From NCBI GenBank assembly GCA_016841365.1, contig JAENZI010000003.1, positions 81,423 to 145,422 on the forward strand: a stretch of 64,000 nt of DNA, given 5' to 3'. A model generated the notes under the pieces. The model was not told where the DNA came from. It did not search any database and was given only the letters and a program-made list of their open reading frames with translations. The translations under genes and the position numbers were made by a program. Each line of letters opens with the position of its first letter. Positions within the stretch are counted from its first letter, which is position 1. This document shows, piece by piece, positions 15,862-24,610 of the stretch. This DNA is from Anaerolineaceae bacterium. GTDB lineage: Bacteria; Chloroflexota; Anaerolineae; Anaerolineales; Anaerolineaceae.

Positions 15862-17253
15862 ATGACATCTCAAAATAATCTTCTGAGGCTTTGGAAATCT
15901 CACAATGCAAAATTTGTGATGGCATTATTGCTGATCATTTTTACTGCCTACAGCCTGTTTTTGGCATTCAACCTTCAACCAGGCATTATCCCTGACGAAC
16001 CAGCCCACATTGCATTTTCTAAACATTTCTCAACCACCATAGGGATCCCGCCGGACACTTTTGAAACTTATAAATGGGGTTGGTACATAGAGCAAAATCC
16101 GTTTTTGTTCTATTGGCTGAATGGCCGCTATCTCAACATCATTAACCTTGTTGCGCCACAAGCATCAGACCAAGAAATATTGGTTACTTTGCGGGTCATC
16201 AATACGCTATACGCCCTGGGCACCCTGATTTTTTGTTATTTGCTTTCCAAAGAAGTGCTCCAGCACCGCTGGTGGCAAATTCTCCCGGTTTTTCTGCTGA
16301 CAAATACGCTGATGTTCGTCTTTCTTTCAGCCGGTGTTAATTATGACAACCTGGCAAACATATTCAGCATGGCAAGTTTATACTTCTTGGTGCGCGTACT
16401 CAAAGGAAAACGCTTTGTGTCAAATAGCCTGATGTGGATCTTCCTGATCGGGTTAGGAACACTGACAAAATACACGATTCTGCCTTTAGCCCTGGCGATG
16501 ACCATCACCTGGGTCATCCATATGATTATCCGAAGAAGAACCATTTTCCCTCTAAAATTTTCGGGGTGGAAAACGGTAATGCTTTTTATCGTTTTCCTTT
16601 TAGTCTTAGTGGGGAATGTGCTGATCTACGGTGTGAACATTTTACAATATCAATCCATAACACCTCCCTGCCGGGAGATTCTGCTCGAAGCACAGTGTGA
16701 GATCAGCCCCTACGAAAAACGGTCAGAAGCAATCGCCAATAACCCTAAAATGACGGTTGAAGAAAGCATCGCAGAAGGCTTTCCCTCACCACAACGTTAT
16801 GCCGCTGTTGATTGGGTGAAAAATATGCTCTTACGCACCTTCGGGATGATCGGGCACAAGTCATTCTTCCCGCTGACATTGATCACTTATTACCAGGTGC
16901 TGGTTTATGGCATACTGGTTTTGGGGTTGGTCAACTTGCTGCATTGGAGAAAAATCCCTTATATTCCTATCGTTCTTCTGCTGATATCAGCCTTCTATGC
17001 AGCCGTTCTGCTATACCAAAACTACCAATCAGAGCTTCTTTATGATTTTCAGCACATCGCGATGCAGGGACGCTATATCTTCCCGATCATTGGTTTACTT
17101 TATATTCTGCTGGCATATCTCATTAAATTGACTCCCAGCAAATTATTCAAATGGCTCGTGCTGATCTTTGTTGTTTGTCTCTTCTTACTTGGCGGGCCGA
17201 TTGTCATCCTGCGCGGGTATGATACAATCTTCTCGAGCTGGTTCGTTTCATGA
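15862..17253 (+). CDS. Multi-spanning membrane protein, DUF2142/GT39-like (paralogue 2)
   Basis: This 463-residue polytopic protein is paralogous along its full length to the one at 11127-12497, with IIPDEPAHIAFSKHF in the first loop, QNPFLFYWLNGR, NYDNLANIFS and LYDFQHIAMQGRYIFPIIG. The acidic DE pair after helix 1 is kept, so both copies may be active with different substrates. It starts at ATG 15862, 31 bp after the flippase-like gene, without a clear ribosome binding site. It is followed after 18 bp by the GT2 gene. A transferase acting on lipid-linked sugar outside the membrane is the most likely role. Confidence 0.75.
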   Translation: MTSQNNLLRLWKSHNAKFVMALLLIIFTAYSLFLAFNLQPGIIPDEPAHIAFSKHFSTTIGIPPDTFETYKWGWYIEQNPFLFYWLNGRYLNIINLVAPQASDQEILVTLRVINTLYALGTLIFCYLLSKEVLQHRWWQILPVFLLTNTLMFVFLSAGVNYDNLANIFSMASLYFLVRVLKGKRFVSNSLMWIFLIGLGTLTKYTILPLALAMTITWVIHMIIRRRTIFPLKFSGWKTVMLFIVFLLVLVGNVLIYGVNILQYQSITPPCREILLEAQCEISPYEKRSEAIANNPKMTVEESIAEGFPSPQRYAAVDWVKNMLLRTFGMIGHKSFFPLTLITYYQVLVYGILVLGLVNLLHWRKIPYIPIVLLLISAFYAAVLLYQNYQSELLYDFQHIAMQGRYIFPIIGLLYILLAYLIKLTPSKLFKWLVLIFVVCLFLLGGPIVILRGYDTIFSSWFVS

Positions 17254-17271
17254 CGAAGATTGAAGAGCTTT

Positions 17272-19146
17272 ATGAGTAAAAATCAACCACCAAACATCCC
17301 CGGCAAACTTCGTAGATTCTTCCACCCGATTACGATCTACAACAATTTAAAGTCAATTTTTTTTACCATCATACCCAAAGGCAGCAAGCGCTACGAACTC
17401 ACCTATGACGTGATGCGCACCTTCATTAAACAATTTCAGCCCTTCAACATCTATTATCGAGAATGGATCAGGCTTTTCGACAAATTCGACGAGGAAGACC
17501 TTCAAAAGGTTAAGCATGAAATTCAAGATATGCAGATCAAGCCTCAATTCTCGATCATCATGCCCGTCTACAACCCATCACTAAAATTTCTCGAGGAAGC
17601 CATTCAATCCGCACAGGAGCAAATATATCCGCACTGGGAGTTATGCATCGCAGATGATGCCTCAACAGACCCTCGAGTTAGACCGCTGATTGAATCTTTT
17701 ACGCAAGCCGATAACCGCATCAAGGTTATTTTTCGTCCGAAGAACGGGCACATCTCAGCAGCAAGCAATTCAGCCCTCTCGCTTGCACAATTTGAGTATA
17801 GCGTTCTGCTGGATCATGATGACAAACTGCATCCACTGGCGCTTTATCACGCGGCTAAAGTCATCGAGCAGCATCCAGATAGCGAAATCATCTTTTCAGA
17901 TGAGGACAAAATCACCAAACGCGGCAAAAGGCTCGACCCTTATTTCAAGCCGGAGTTTGATTACGAGCTGCTTCTCAGCCAAAATATGGTTTCCCACCTG
18001 GGCATTTACCGCACTGCCACAATCCGTAAGGTTGGTGGTTTTCGGCTCGGGTTGGAGGGGTCACAAGATTATGACCTATTGTTGAGGGTGCTTGAACGCT
18101 GCGAACCGCTTCAAATCCAGCACATCCCCCGCCCGCTTTACCACTGGCGGATCTCGAAACAGAGTGTGGCAGAAAATATTGATATCAAACCATATGCGGC
18201 GAATGCCGGTCAGCGTGCGATCAGTGAGCATCTTGAACGCCGATCCGTTCCCGCTGAGGTGACGTTTTTATCCGGTTTAGCTGGCTATTCGGTCGCTTAC
18301 ACCCTGCCGGACCCTTTGCCAAGTGTAAATTTGATCTTAATAGGAGAACAATTAGATAAGACATTACAGCGCTGCCTCGAATTGATCCTTCAAAACACGA
18401 CTTACGCAAATTACAAAATTACGGTTGCCCTACAAACGATACCTTCATCCACCGAGCATCTATTACCAGAAAAGTGGTCTGACAAGATAGATTTTTTCTC
18501 AATCCGGCAGACTAGCAGCCAGAGCCATGCAGTTATCATCAACGATGTGATTTCTCAGACCACATCCGACTTAGTTTGTTTGCTTGATCAAAGCCTGTCG
18601 GGCTTTACCCCGGGTTGGCTATCTGACCTGGTGGGTCAAGCGCTACAAAAGGGTATTGGCGCAGTCGCCCCCCGGCTGCTCAACCAAAATGATACCGTCT
18701 TCAGCAACGGGATGATCCTGATTTCCGGCAAGCTGCCTCAACACCTTTCCAAAGGTGATAAAAAGGACGAAAGCGGTTATTTCGGTTGGCCTCGTTTATG
18801 CCGTGGCTATTCTGCACTTTCAGAAAAATGTCTGCTATTCAAGCGGTCTGATTTTGATGATGCTGAAGGATTTAATCAACAGCTTCATGAAACAAACCTG
18901 ATTGGTGTAGATTTTTGCTTGCGGTTAAAGCAGCTCGGACTGCGCAATGTTTTACGCCCTTCTGTTATGCTTTATTTAGATGACAGGAGCGATGAAAATG
19001 AAATAAACGCATCTGAATTGGCTTTCCTGGAGCAGCAATGGCACCAGTGGTTTGAGGCAGACCCCTCATTTAATCCCAACCTGACGATCAATGATGACTC
19101 TAAGATCACTGTCAATTTGGCACCGACAATCGATTTCCCCGGCTGA
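17272..19146 (+). CDS. Two-domain GT2 glycosyltransferase, N-terminal domain active-looking
   Basis: Residues about 90-320 form an intact GT2 domain: FSIIMPVYNPSLKFL, ADDASTD, LLDHDDKLHP, FSDEDKI, DPYFKPEFDYELLL and a YHWR motif. Residues about 345-625 repeat the fold in decayed form (VNLILIGEQLDKTLQRC, CLLDQSLSG where an acidic triad is expected, GIGAVAPRLL, VDFCLRLKQLG). A TTG at 17260 would add four residues. I prefer ATG 17272, which has GAAGAG at the right distance. The next gene has the opposite pattern of intact and decayed domains, so the two may work as a pair on the same glycan. Confidence 0.88.
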   Translation: MSKNQPPNIPGKLRRFFHPITIYNNLKSIFFTIIPKGSKRYELTYDVMRTFIKQFQPFNIYYREWIRLFDKFDEEDLQKVKHEIQDMQIKPQFSIIMPVYNPSLKFLEEAIQSAQEQIYPHWELCIADDASTDPRVRPLIESFTQADNRIKVIFRPKNGHISAASNSALSLAQFEYSVLLDHDDKLHPLALYHAAKVIEQHPDSEIIFSDEDKITKRGKRLDPYFKPEFDYELLLSQNMVSHLGIYRTATIRKVGGFRLGLEGSQDYDLLLRVLERCEPLQIQHIPRPLYHWRISKQSVAENIDIKPYAANAGQRAISEHLERRSVPAEVTFLSGLAGYSVAYTLPDPLPSVNLILIGEQLDKTLQRCLELILQNTTYANYKITVALQTIPSSTEHLLPEKWSDKIDFFSIRQTSSQSHAVIINDVISQTTSDLVCLLDQSLSGFTPGWLSDLVGQALQKGIGAVAPRLLNQNDTVFSNGMILISGKLPQHLSKGDKKDESGYFGWPRLCRGYSALSEKCLLFKRSDFDDAEGFNQQLHETNLIGVDFCLRLKQLGLRNVLRPSVMLYLDDRSDENEINASELAFLEQQWHQWFEADPSFNPNLTINDDSKITVNLAPTIDFPG

Positions 19147-19190
19147 AGGATGTTAATCGCAATGACCTCCTGCCGATCAAAGAGACAACG

Positions 19191-20975
19191 ATGAGCAATC
19201 AATTCTTTCATAAACTCCGCTTCACGCTCTTCTCGCCCGATTCCAAGGTTGAGTTGTTCGTGCGGTCTCTTTACCATCGCCTTGCAGCCACACACTTAAA
19301 TTTCTTGTTGCAGAACTGGTTGGCAAAAAGATCTTATAAACAATGGATTTCGAAGAAGGAAGATGAACCCATAATTGAGGTGGATTCATTTGCGTTCCAG
19401 CCCAAAATTACTTTCATCATAAACCAAACTTCTTTTAGCGCCCAGGCCACCCTTACAACAATTAAGTCCATACAAAAATTAAGAGGGGATAATTGGGAAA
19501 TTCTCCTTATCTCCGAAAATCACAAGACTAATAATAAGCTCAATGACATTATAGGAACAGATCATCGTATAAAACGCGTCAATCCAGATCAAGACGACAT
19601 TCTCGCTGAAGTACAGGGAGATTTCATCATCTTCTGCCTGGCTGGCGACCGGTTTTCTCGGCGATTGCTGATTCGCTTCTACCAAATGGTGAAAAACGAA
19701 CCTGCCCCAGACCTGATTTATTACGATTGCGAAGTGCATAATGCACATCAGGAAGAACCTATCCCTTTCTTCAAGCCTGCCACCATTTCACCAGCGTTAC
19801 TTCTTTCCACCAATTTTCTATCACGCGGCATCATCAAGCTGACCACGCTCAAAGAAATAATGGGAAACCTCAGCCCAGAGACAAGCATTCTCCCATTTGA
19901 ATATGATTTCGGGCTCCGGCTATACGAAGGCGACGGAAAATTTTCACGTATTCCCGACATCCTGGTGTCTCAAGCAGTCTTTGTTGAGCCTTCCAACCCG
20001 GAAATCAAACAGGTTATCACCGATCACCTCTCCCGCAAGGGCTTACAAAACGTAAGCGCCGATCAAGAGATCAACGGCGTGCGCTTTTCATGGCATACCG
20101 CAAAAACTGAGACAACTATCATCATCCCCACTAAGAACAACAGACATCTTCTAAAGCCGCTGCTCGACTCGATCTTTGATAACGCAGAGGGTCACAATCT
20201 TAAGATCAACATCGTCGACAACAATAGCGATGATCCATCCACCCTCGCTTATTACGAAACCTTGCACCGTGAGCCAAATTTCACAATCATCCCTTATCAC
20301 GAACCCTTCAATTACTCCAAAGCCATCAACCTGGGTGTCTCAGAAGCTGATACCGAGCTGATCCTGTTGATGAATGATGATATGAAGATAAAAACCCCCA
20401 ACTGGTTGGACGAGATGTCGCAATGGGCATTACGGTCAGAGATTGGCGTGGTAGGTGCCAAGTTATTACGCGCCAACCACACCATCCAACACGCGGGTAT
20501 TGTTTTGGGATTGAGCGGTTTTATGGGGCATATCTATTTAAATGCGCCTGAAGATTATTGGGGCTTGCTCGGTTCAGTGAATTGGTATCGCAATTTTCTG
20601 GCGGTGACGGGTGCCTGTCAGATGATGCGGCGCAGCCTGTTCAATCAGGTAGGCGGATATGATGAAGGTTACATGCTGGCCTTCGGAGATATTGATTTTT
20701 GTATCCGGATCCACGAACTTGGTTACCAGAATATCTATACCCCGTTTGCAGAACTGTACCACTTTGAAGGCAAAACCCGGGGATATACCACACCTGTCGA
20801 TGACATTCTTTTGGGATTTGAAAAGATGTCCCAGTACATGATCCAGCCAGACCCCTTTTTTTCGCCAAACCTGAGCTACTCAAGAATTCCGAAATGTGAA
20901 CTTTCCCCCAATACCGAAGACGCCCGTAAAGCGCAAATCGAAACCCGCAAACAGTTCTATCTCTCAAAACAGTAA
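19191..20975 (+). CDS. Two-domain GT2 glycosyltransferase, C-terminal domain active-looking
   Basis: The 594-residue protein carries an N-terminal GT2-like domain that has lost its acidic motifs (FCLAGDRFS in place of LLDHDD, YYDCEVHN in place of FSDEDK), yet keeps the PFFKP...LLLSTNFLSRG layout. The C-terminal domain, from about 305, is intact: TTIIIPTKNNRHLLKPLL, VDNNSDDPST, PFNYSKAINLG, LLMNDDMKI, VVGAKLLR and FGDIDFCIR. It lies 44 bp after the companion GT2 gene and closes the glycan cluster. I infer that it is the active partner for a second linkage. Confidence 0.88.
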   Translation: MSNQFFHKLRFTLFSPDSKVELFVRSLYHRLAATHLNFLLQNWLAKRSYKQWISKKEDEPIIEVDSFAFQPKITFIINQTSFSAQATLTTIKSIQKLRGDNWEILLISENHKTNNKLNDIIGTDHRIKRVNPDQDDILAEVQGDFIIFCLAGDRFSRRLLIRFYQMVKNEPAPDLIYYDCEVHNAHQEEPIPFFKPATISPALLLSTNFLSRGIIKLTTLKEIMGNLSPETSILPFEYDFGLRLYEGDGKFSRIPDILVSQAVFVEPSNPEIKQVITDHLSRKGLQNVSADQEINGVRFSWHTAKTETTIIIPTKNNRHLLKPLLDSIFDNAEGHNLKINIVDNNSDDPSTLAYYETLHREPNFTIIPYHEPFNYSKAINLGVSEADTELILLMNDDMKIKTPNWLDEMSQWALRSEIGVVGAKLLRANHTIQHAGIVLGLSGFMGHIYLNAPEDYWGLLGSVNWYRNFLAVTGACQMMRRSLFNQVGGYDEGYMLAFGDIDFCIRIHELGYQNIYTPFAELYHFEGKTRGYTTPVDDILLGFEKMSQYMIQPDPFFSPNLSYSRIPKCELSPNTEDARKAQIETRKQFYLSKQ

Positions 20976-21048
20976 GCGACCAAAGCACACATCCTAAGAT
21001 GATTAGGGGTTGCATTTATGGATTAAAATTCAAGCCTGAGCTCTGCTG

Positions 21049-21987
21049 CTACACAGCCGCATCTGAAAGTAATGCATCCACATCCAATGGAACGCCTTTG
21101 CGCTCGTCCCGCACCAGTGTGATCGCCTCATTCGGGCAATGATCCACACATACGCCGCATCCCATGCATTTTTCCCAATTCAGTTCAGCGAAATCAGTCA
21201 CCATTAACGCCTGGAACGGACAAATATCTACGCAAACGCCGCACGCCGAACATTCATCCGGGGCAATAGAAGCCACATATCCTGATGATGCGAGCATCGG
21301 CACGCCATATTTGACCATCATTTCAATCCCCCCGCAGCAACACGGGCAACAATTACAGATCACATAAAACCGGTCCAACATCGCATCCTTAAACCAGGCA
21401 GTATGAACATGCCCCCGCTCGTGTTCCTCCTTCAAAATCGTCAATGCTTCCTGATGGGTTAATGAGCGGCTTTCCTTGGGATGATGCTCTGCCATAAAAT
21501 CAGCAAAAGGTTCTCCGATCCAAAGACAAACCTGGGTTGGTTCACAATGATTTTGTCTCGCAAGCCGGCATCCGCACTCATAAACCGTGATCTTTAGTGG
21601 GGCTTTCAACACCAAATCATGCGCAACCGGGTACGGGACAACCTTTTCGATCTTTTGAAAAGGGATATCCTCGTCTATGGTGATCACCTTTTTCGCCTGG
21701 TCTTCCGTCAACACCTTGGCGTGGTAGATACTCGACCACCACCGCCGCAGGCCTTTGGTCGAAACCTTTTCAACTTGATTGATGAAAAAGCTCAAATAAA
21801 ACTTCTGCCAGCGCATATAGATGTAACCGTGTAACGATTTAAAATTGAGCAATCTTGACCTACCCCCAAGATGGAAGAAGGTTTTCGTTGAGGGCAACGT
21901 CCTGGCACCCCGTTCACCGAACAGCCAAAAGACAAGAATGAGTACACACAAAAAGCCAAATATCACCAGAAAAATCGTCCAGTTCAT
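21049..21987 (-). CDS. Membrane-anchored 4Fe-4S ferredoxin-type protein with extra cysteine clusters
   Basis: The 312-residue protein begins with a transmembrane helix (about 3-22). Its C-terminal quarter carries two ferredoxin motifs, CSACGVCVDICP and CMGCGVCVDHCP, which should hold two [4Fe-4S] clusters. Further conserved-looking cysteines lie upstream: CGCRLARQNHC, QVCLW and the striking run CNCCPCCCGG. These could bind another cluster or metal. Similar proteins occur in anaerobes, but I cannot assign a pathway. It is a single gene on the minus strand with no electron-transfer partner next to it; the nearest minus-strand gene starts 200 bp away. Confidence 0.75.
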   Translation of the reverse strand: MNWTIFLVIFGFLCVLILVFWLFGERGARTLPSTKTFFHLGGRSRLLNFKSLHGYIYMRWQKFYLSFFINQVEKVSTKGLRRWWSSIYHAKVLTEDQAKKVITIDEDIPFQKIEKVVPYPVAHDLVLKAPLKITVYECGCRLARQNHCEPTQVCLWIGEPFADFMAEHHPKESRSLTHQEALTILKEEHERGHVHTAWFKDAMLDRFYVICNCCPCCCGGIEMMVKYGVPMLASSGYVASIAPDECSACGVCVDICPFQALMVTDFAELNWEKCMGCGVCVDHCPNEAITLVRDERKGVPLDVDALLSDAAV

Positions 21988-22188
21988 GGCAAACGCCCTT
22001 TTCTTAATAAATTTCTACATTACTACATTGATATGCCTATACAACTCAATTATATAATTATCTGATCGAATTATTCAAATTTTAGTTATTAGGAATTAAT
22101 AACTCGTTCGTTTAGACAAAAATCCACACAACCCTCTCGGATTATGTGGATGATTTCGCTTCCAGTATTCAATTTCAATCTAATAGAT

Positions 22189-23085
22189 TTATGCTATGTG
22201 CAATTCCTCACCCGCTAAGGCTTCAATCACACCCAGCACGGCTGAATTGTCCAGTTCCGCCATCCCCATTTCAAGCATTGCGTTGAATAATTGCGTATTG
22301 ACGGAAGTCGTGGGAAGCGGGATACCATATTCCCTCGCCGTATCCATCACAATCCCTAAATCCTTGGCTTGCATGTAAGCCTTAAACCCGGGCTCTCTAT
22401 TCCCTTCAAACAGCCTTTGGGGTTTGTTATCGAGTGTCCAGCATCCTGCTGCCCCGCCCCGGATCGCCTGAACCACCTTTTGCGGGTCTGCGCCTGCTTT
22501 CTGGGCTAAGATAAGTAATTCGCCCATCGCGACCATCTGCGCGGCTACCATGATCTGATTGGCGGCTTTTGCGATCTGCCCATCACCTAAATCACCGACA
22601 TGGGTGATGGTTTTCCCAATCGCCTGCAGAACAGGCATCGCTTTTTCCAGGGCTTTTGCTGGTCCGCCGACCATGATGGTTAACGTCCCATTGATCGCGC
22701 CGATATCGCCCCCGCTGACCGGGGCATCGAGCATTTGCACCCCATTTTCAGCCAGCCTCCCACCAATCATCCTTGCTGTCGCCGGTTTGATGGTGGAGTT
22801 GTCGATAAAGATCAAACCTGCATGGGCCCCCTCAATAATTCCCTGTTCGCCAAGCACAACCAGCTCCACGTCGGGGGAATCGGGCAAATTCGTAAATACA
22901 ATATCCACCTGGCGTGCGACCTCAGCCGGACTGTGGGCTTCAATCGCGCCTTCAGAAACCAGCTCATTCACACTCTCCCTGCTGCGGTTATGAACAACGA
23001 CCTCATAACCCGCTTTCATGATATTCCGTGCCATCGGCTTACCCATAATACCTAAACCAATATAGCCAATTTTCAACGTCATCAT
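22189..23085 (-). CDS. NAD(P)-dependent beta-hydroxyacid dehydrogenase (2-hydroxy-3-oxopropionate reductase-like)
   Basis: The 298-residue protein has an N-terminal Rossmann fold with GLGIMGKPMARNIMKAG, the substrate loop DAPVSGGDIGA, and the catalytic lysine region QIAKAANQIMVAA. These are hallmarks of the tartronate semialdehyde / 3-hydroxyisobutyrate dehydrogenase family. The length is normal for GarR/GlxR. It reduces or oxidises a small beta-hydroxyacid; the exact substrate cannot be read from sequence. Two ATG codons (23085 and 23082) follow AAAGGAAA, and the second has better spacing. It is the last gene of a four-gene minus-strand run with gaps of about 30 bp. Confidence 0.85.
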   Translation of the reverse strand: MMTLKIGYIGLGIMGKPMARNIMKAGYEVVVHNRSRESVNELVSEGAIEAHSPAEVARQVDIVFTNLPDSPDVELVVLGEQGIIEGAHAGLIFIDNSTIKPATARMIGGRLAENGVQMLDAPVSGGDIGAINGTLTIMVGGPAKALEKAMPVLQAIGKTITHVGDLGDGQIAKAANQIMVAAQMVAMGELLILAQKAGADPQKVVQAIRGGAAGCWTLDNKPQRLFEGNREPGFKAYMQAKDLGIVMDTAREYGIPLPTTSVNTQLFNAMLEMGMAELDNSAVLGVIEALAGEELHIA

Positions 23086-23116
23086 TTTCCTTTCAAATTT
23101 TCTTGATAAAAATTAA

Positions 23117-23920
23117 TTATAGCTCTTTTATAAACGCTTGCGGGTCTGACAAGAAGGAGCGGTATAAGATCACATGCTCAAGTTGATCATAATCAGTGGC
23201 TGCCGGCGGACTCTTGTCAAAATCCATCAGGCTCGCCTCCGGGAAGGCCATCAGGATGGGTGAATGGGTGGCGATGATAAATTGTGCATCCTGCAGGATC
23301 ATCTCTTTTATCAATGAGATCAGGCTCAGCTGCCGCAGGGGTGAAAGTGCCGCTTCAGGTTCATCCAGTAAATATAACCCCCCGGGCACAAAACGGGATT
23401 GAAACAGTGTCAGGAAAAATTCCCCATGGGAATAGGCATCCGCATCCTCTCCATACCGGCTTTCCAAACCTTGCAGCGAGGATGATGCCGGCATTTTCGC
23501 CAGATTTTTCGAATATTCCGATCTTCCCTCATATTCGCGGTCGATGCGTGCCGTTTCTTCAAGCATGGACTGCCTGATTTGGTGGATGCGCTTAATATAA
23601 CCAAAAACATCTTCGGCGCGCAAAAAGAAACCACGACGAGTGCGTTTGTTCCACACCAGCTTGAGACAATCCACCAGCGGTTGCAGTGAGGTCAGTGTTG
23701 TATCGCGCCCAATCTCTTCGCTGCCAATGGCAATCGATTGGGCGGCAAGCGCAATACCCTCGATCAGCGTAGACTTGCCGGTGCCGTTTTCACCGACAAG
23801 GATCGTGACGGGTGTATTAAATGTGAGTCTTCCGAGGTTCGTGATGGCAGGTATGTTGAATGGGAAAACAGCATTCTCATTCTTCACATGCTCAATGGAT
23901 ATTTCTCGGAGATGGATCAT
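23117..23920 (-). CDS. AAA/ABC-type ATPase of the COG3910 group
   Basis: The 267-residue protein has Walker A GENGTGKST near residue 43, an ABC-like Walker B LYLLDEPEAAL near 178, and a switch histidine in IIATHSPIL. It lacks the long coiled coil of SMC or RecF proteins and any nuclease domain. Small stand-alone ATPases of this kind are widespread, with unknown roles. It lies 29 bp downstream of the response regulator and 31 bp upstream of the dehydrogenase on the same strand, so it is probably cotranscribed with both. Confidence 0.8.
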   Translation of the reverse strand: MIHLREISIEHVKNENAVFPFNIPAITNLGRLTFNTPVTILVGENGTGKSTLIEGIALAAQSIAIGSEEIGRDTTLTSLQPLVDCLKLVWNKRTRRGFFLRAEDVFGYIKRIHQIRQSMLEETARIDREYEGRSEYSKNLAKMPASSSLQGLESRYGEDADAYSHGEFFLTLFQSRFVPGGLYLLDEPEAALSPLRQLSLISLIKEMILQDAQFIIATHSPILMAFPEASLMDFDKSPPAATDYDQLEHVILYRSFLSDPQAFIKEL

Positions 23921-23949
23921 ATTGATAAATTAGGGTTTATGCCCGAACT

Positions 23950-24606
23950 TTATTCATCGCGGTGAACCAACCCTTGCTCCCAGGCAAAGACTGCCGCCTG
24001 CGTTCGGTCAGCTAACTGAAGCTTGCTGAGAATGTTGCTGACGTGGCCTTTTACCGTGTTCTCACTGATAAATAGCTCCTCGGCAATATCGCTGTTCGAA
24101 AGCCCCCGGGCGATCAAGCGCAACACCTCCATTTCCCGGTTGGTCAGCGACGTGAAGGGATTGAACACCCCTCCCTTTGCGCCGTCAATCTCTTTGATCA
24201 CCCGCTCTGCAACTCGCGGATGCAAAACCGCCTCCCCATGGGATGCTTTGCGAATGGCGTCCGCCAGATCCTCCATCATCACATCTTTCAATACATACGA
24301 GATTGCCCCAGCCTGCAACGCCGGGAAGATAAATTCATCCTGGTGGTAGGAAGTGAGAACAACGACCTGGGTGCGCGGTGTCAAATCCTTAACCTTGCGG
24401 GTTGCCTGAACCCCGCCAATCCCGCTCATCACAAGGTCCATCAACATCACGTCCGGCAGATATTCCACGGCTAAACTGACCGCTTCTTCACCAGATGAGG
24501 CCTCCCCAATCACCCTGAAATCCGGCTGAGCGTCCAGATAAGCCCTCAACCCCTGCCTGACAACCTCGTGGTCATCCACAATCAATATCGTAATTTTCCT
24601 TGCCAT
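23950..24606 (-). CDS. NarL/FixJ-family response regulator
   Basis: The receiver domain (about 1-120) has the acidic pair in IVDDHEVVRQG, the phospho-acceptor aspartate in VMLMDLVMSG, and VVLTSYHQDE. A LuxR-type HTH (about 150-215) follows: LTNREMEVLRLIARGLSNSD and ENTVKGHVSNIL. An upstream in-frame start would add 24 residues inside the kinase gene. The ATG at 24606 begins exactly at MARKITILIVDD and lies 4 bp after the kinase stop, so I use it. Phosphorylated by the adjacent histidine kinase, it should bind DNA as a dimer. Its targets are not visible. Confidence 0.92.
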   Translation of the reverse strand: MARKITILIVDDHEVVRQGLRAYLDAQPDFRVIGEASSGEEAVSLAVEYLPDVMLMDLVMSGIGGVQATRKVKDLTPRTQVVVLTSYHQDEFIFPALQAGAISYVLKDVMMEDLADAIRKASHGEAVLHPRVAERVIKEIDGAKGGVFNPFTSLTNREMEVLRLIARGLSNSDIAEELFISENTVKGHVSNILSKLQLADRTQAAVFAWEQGLVHRDE

Positions 24607-24610
24607 ATCG

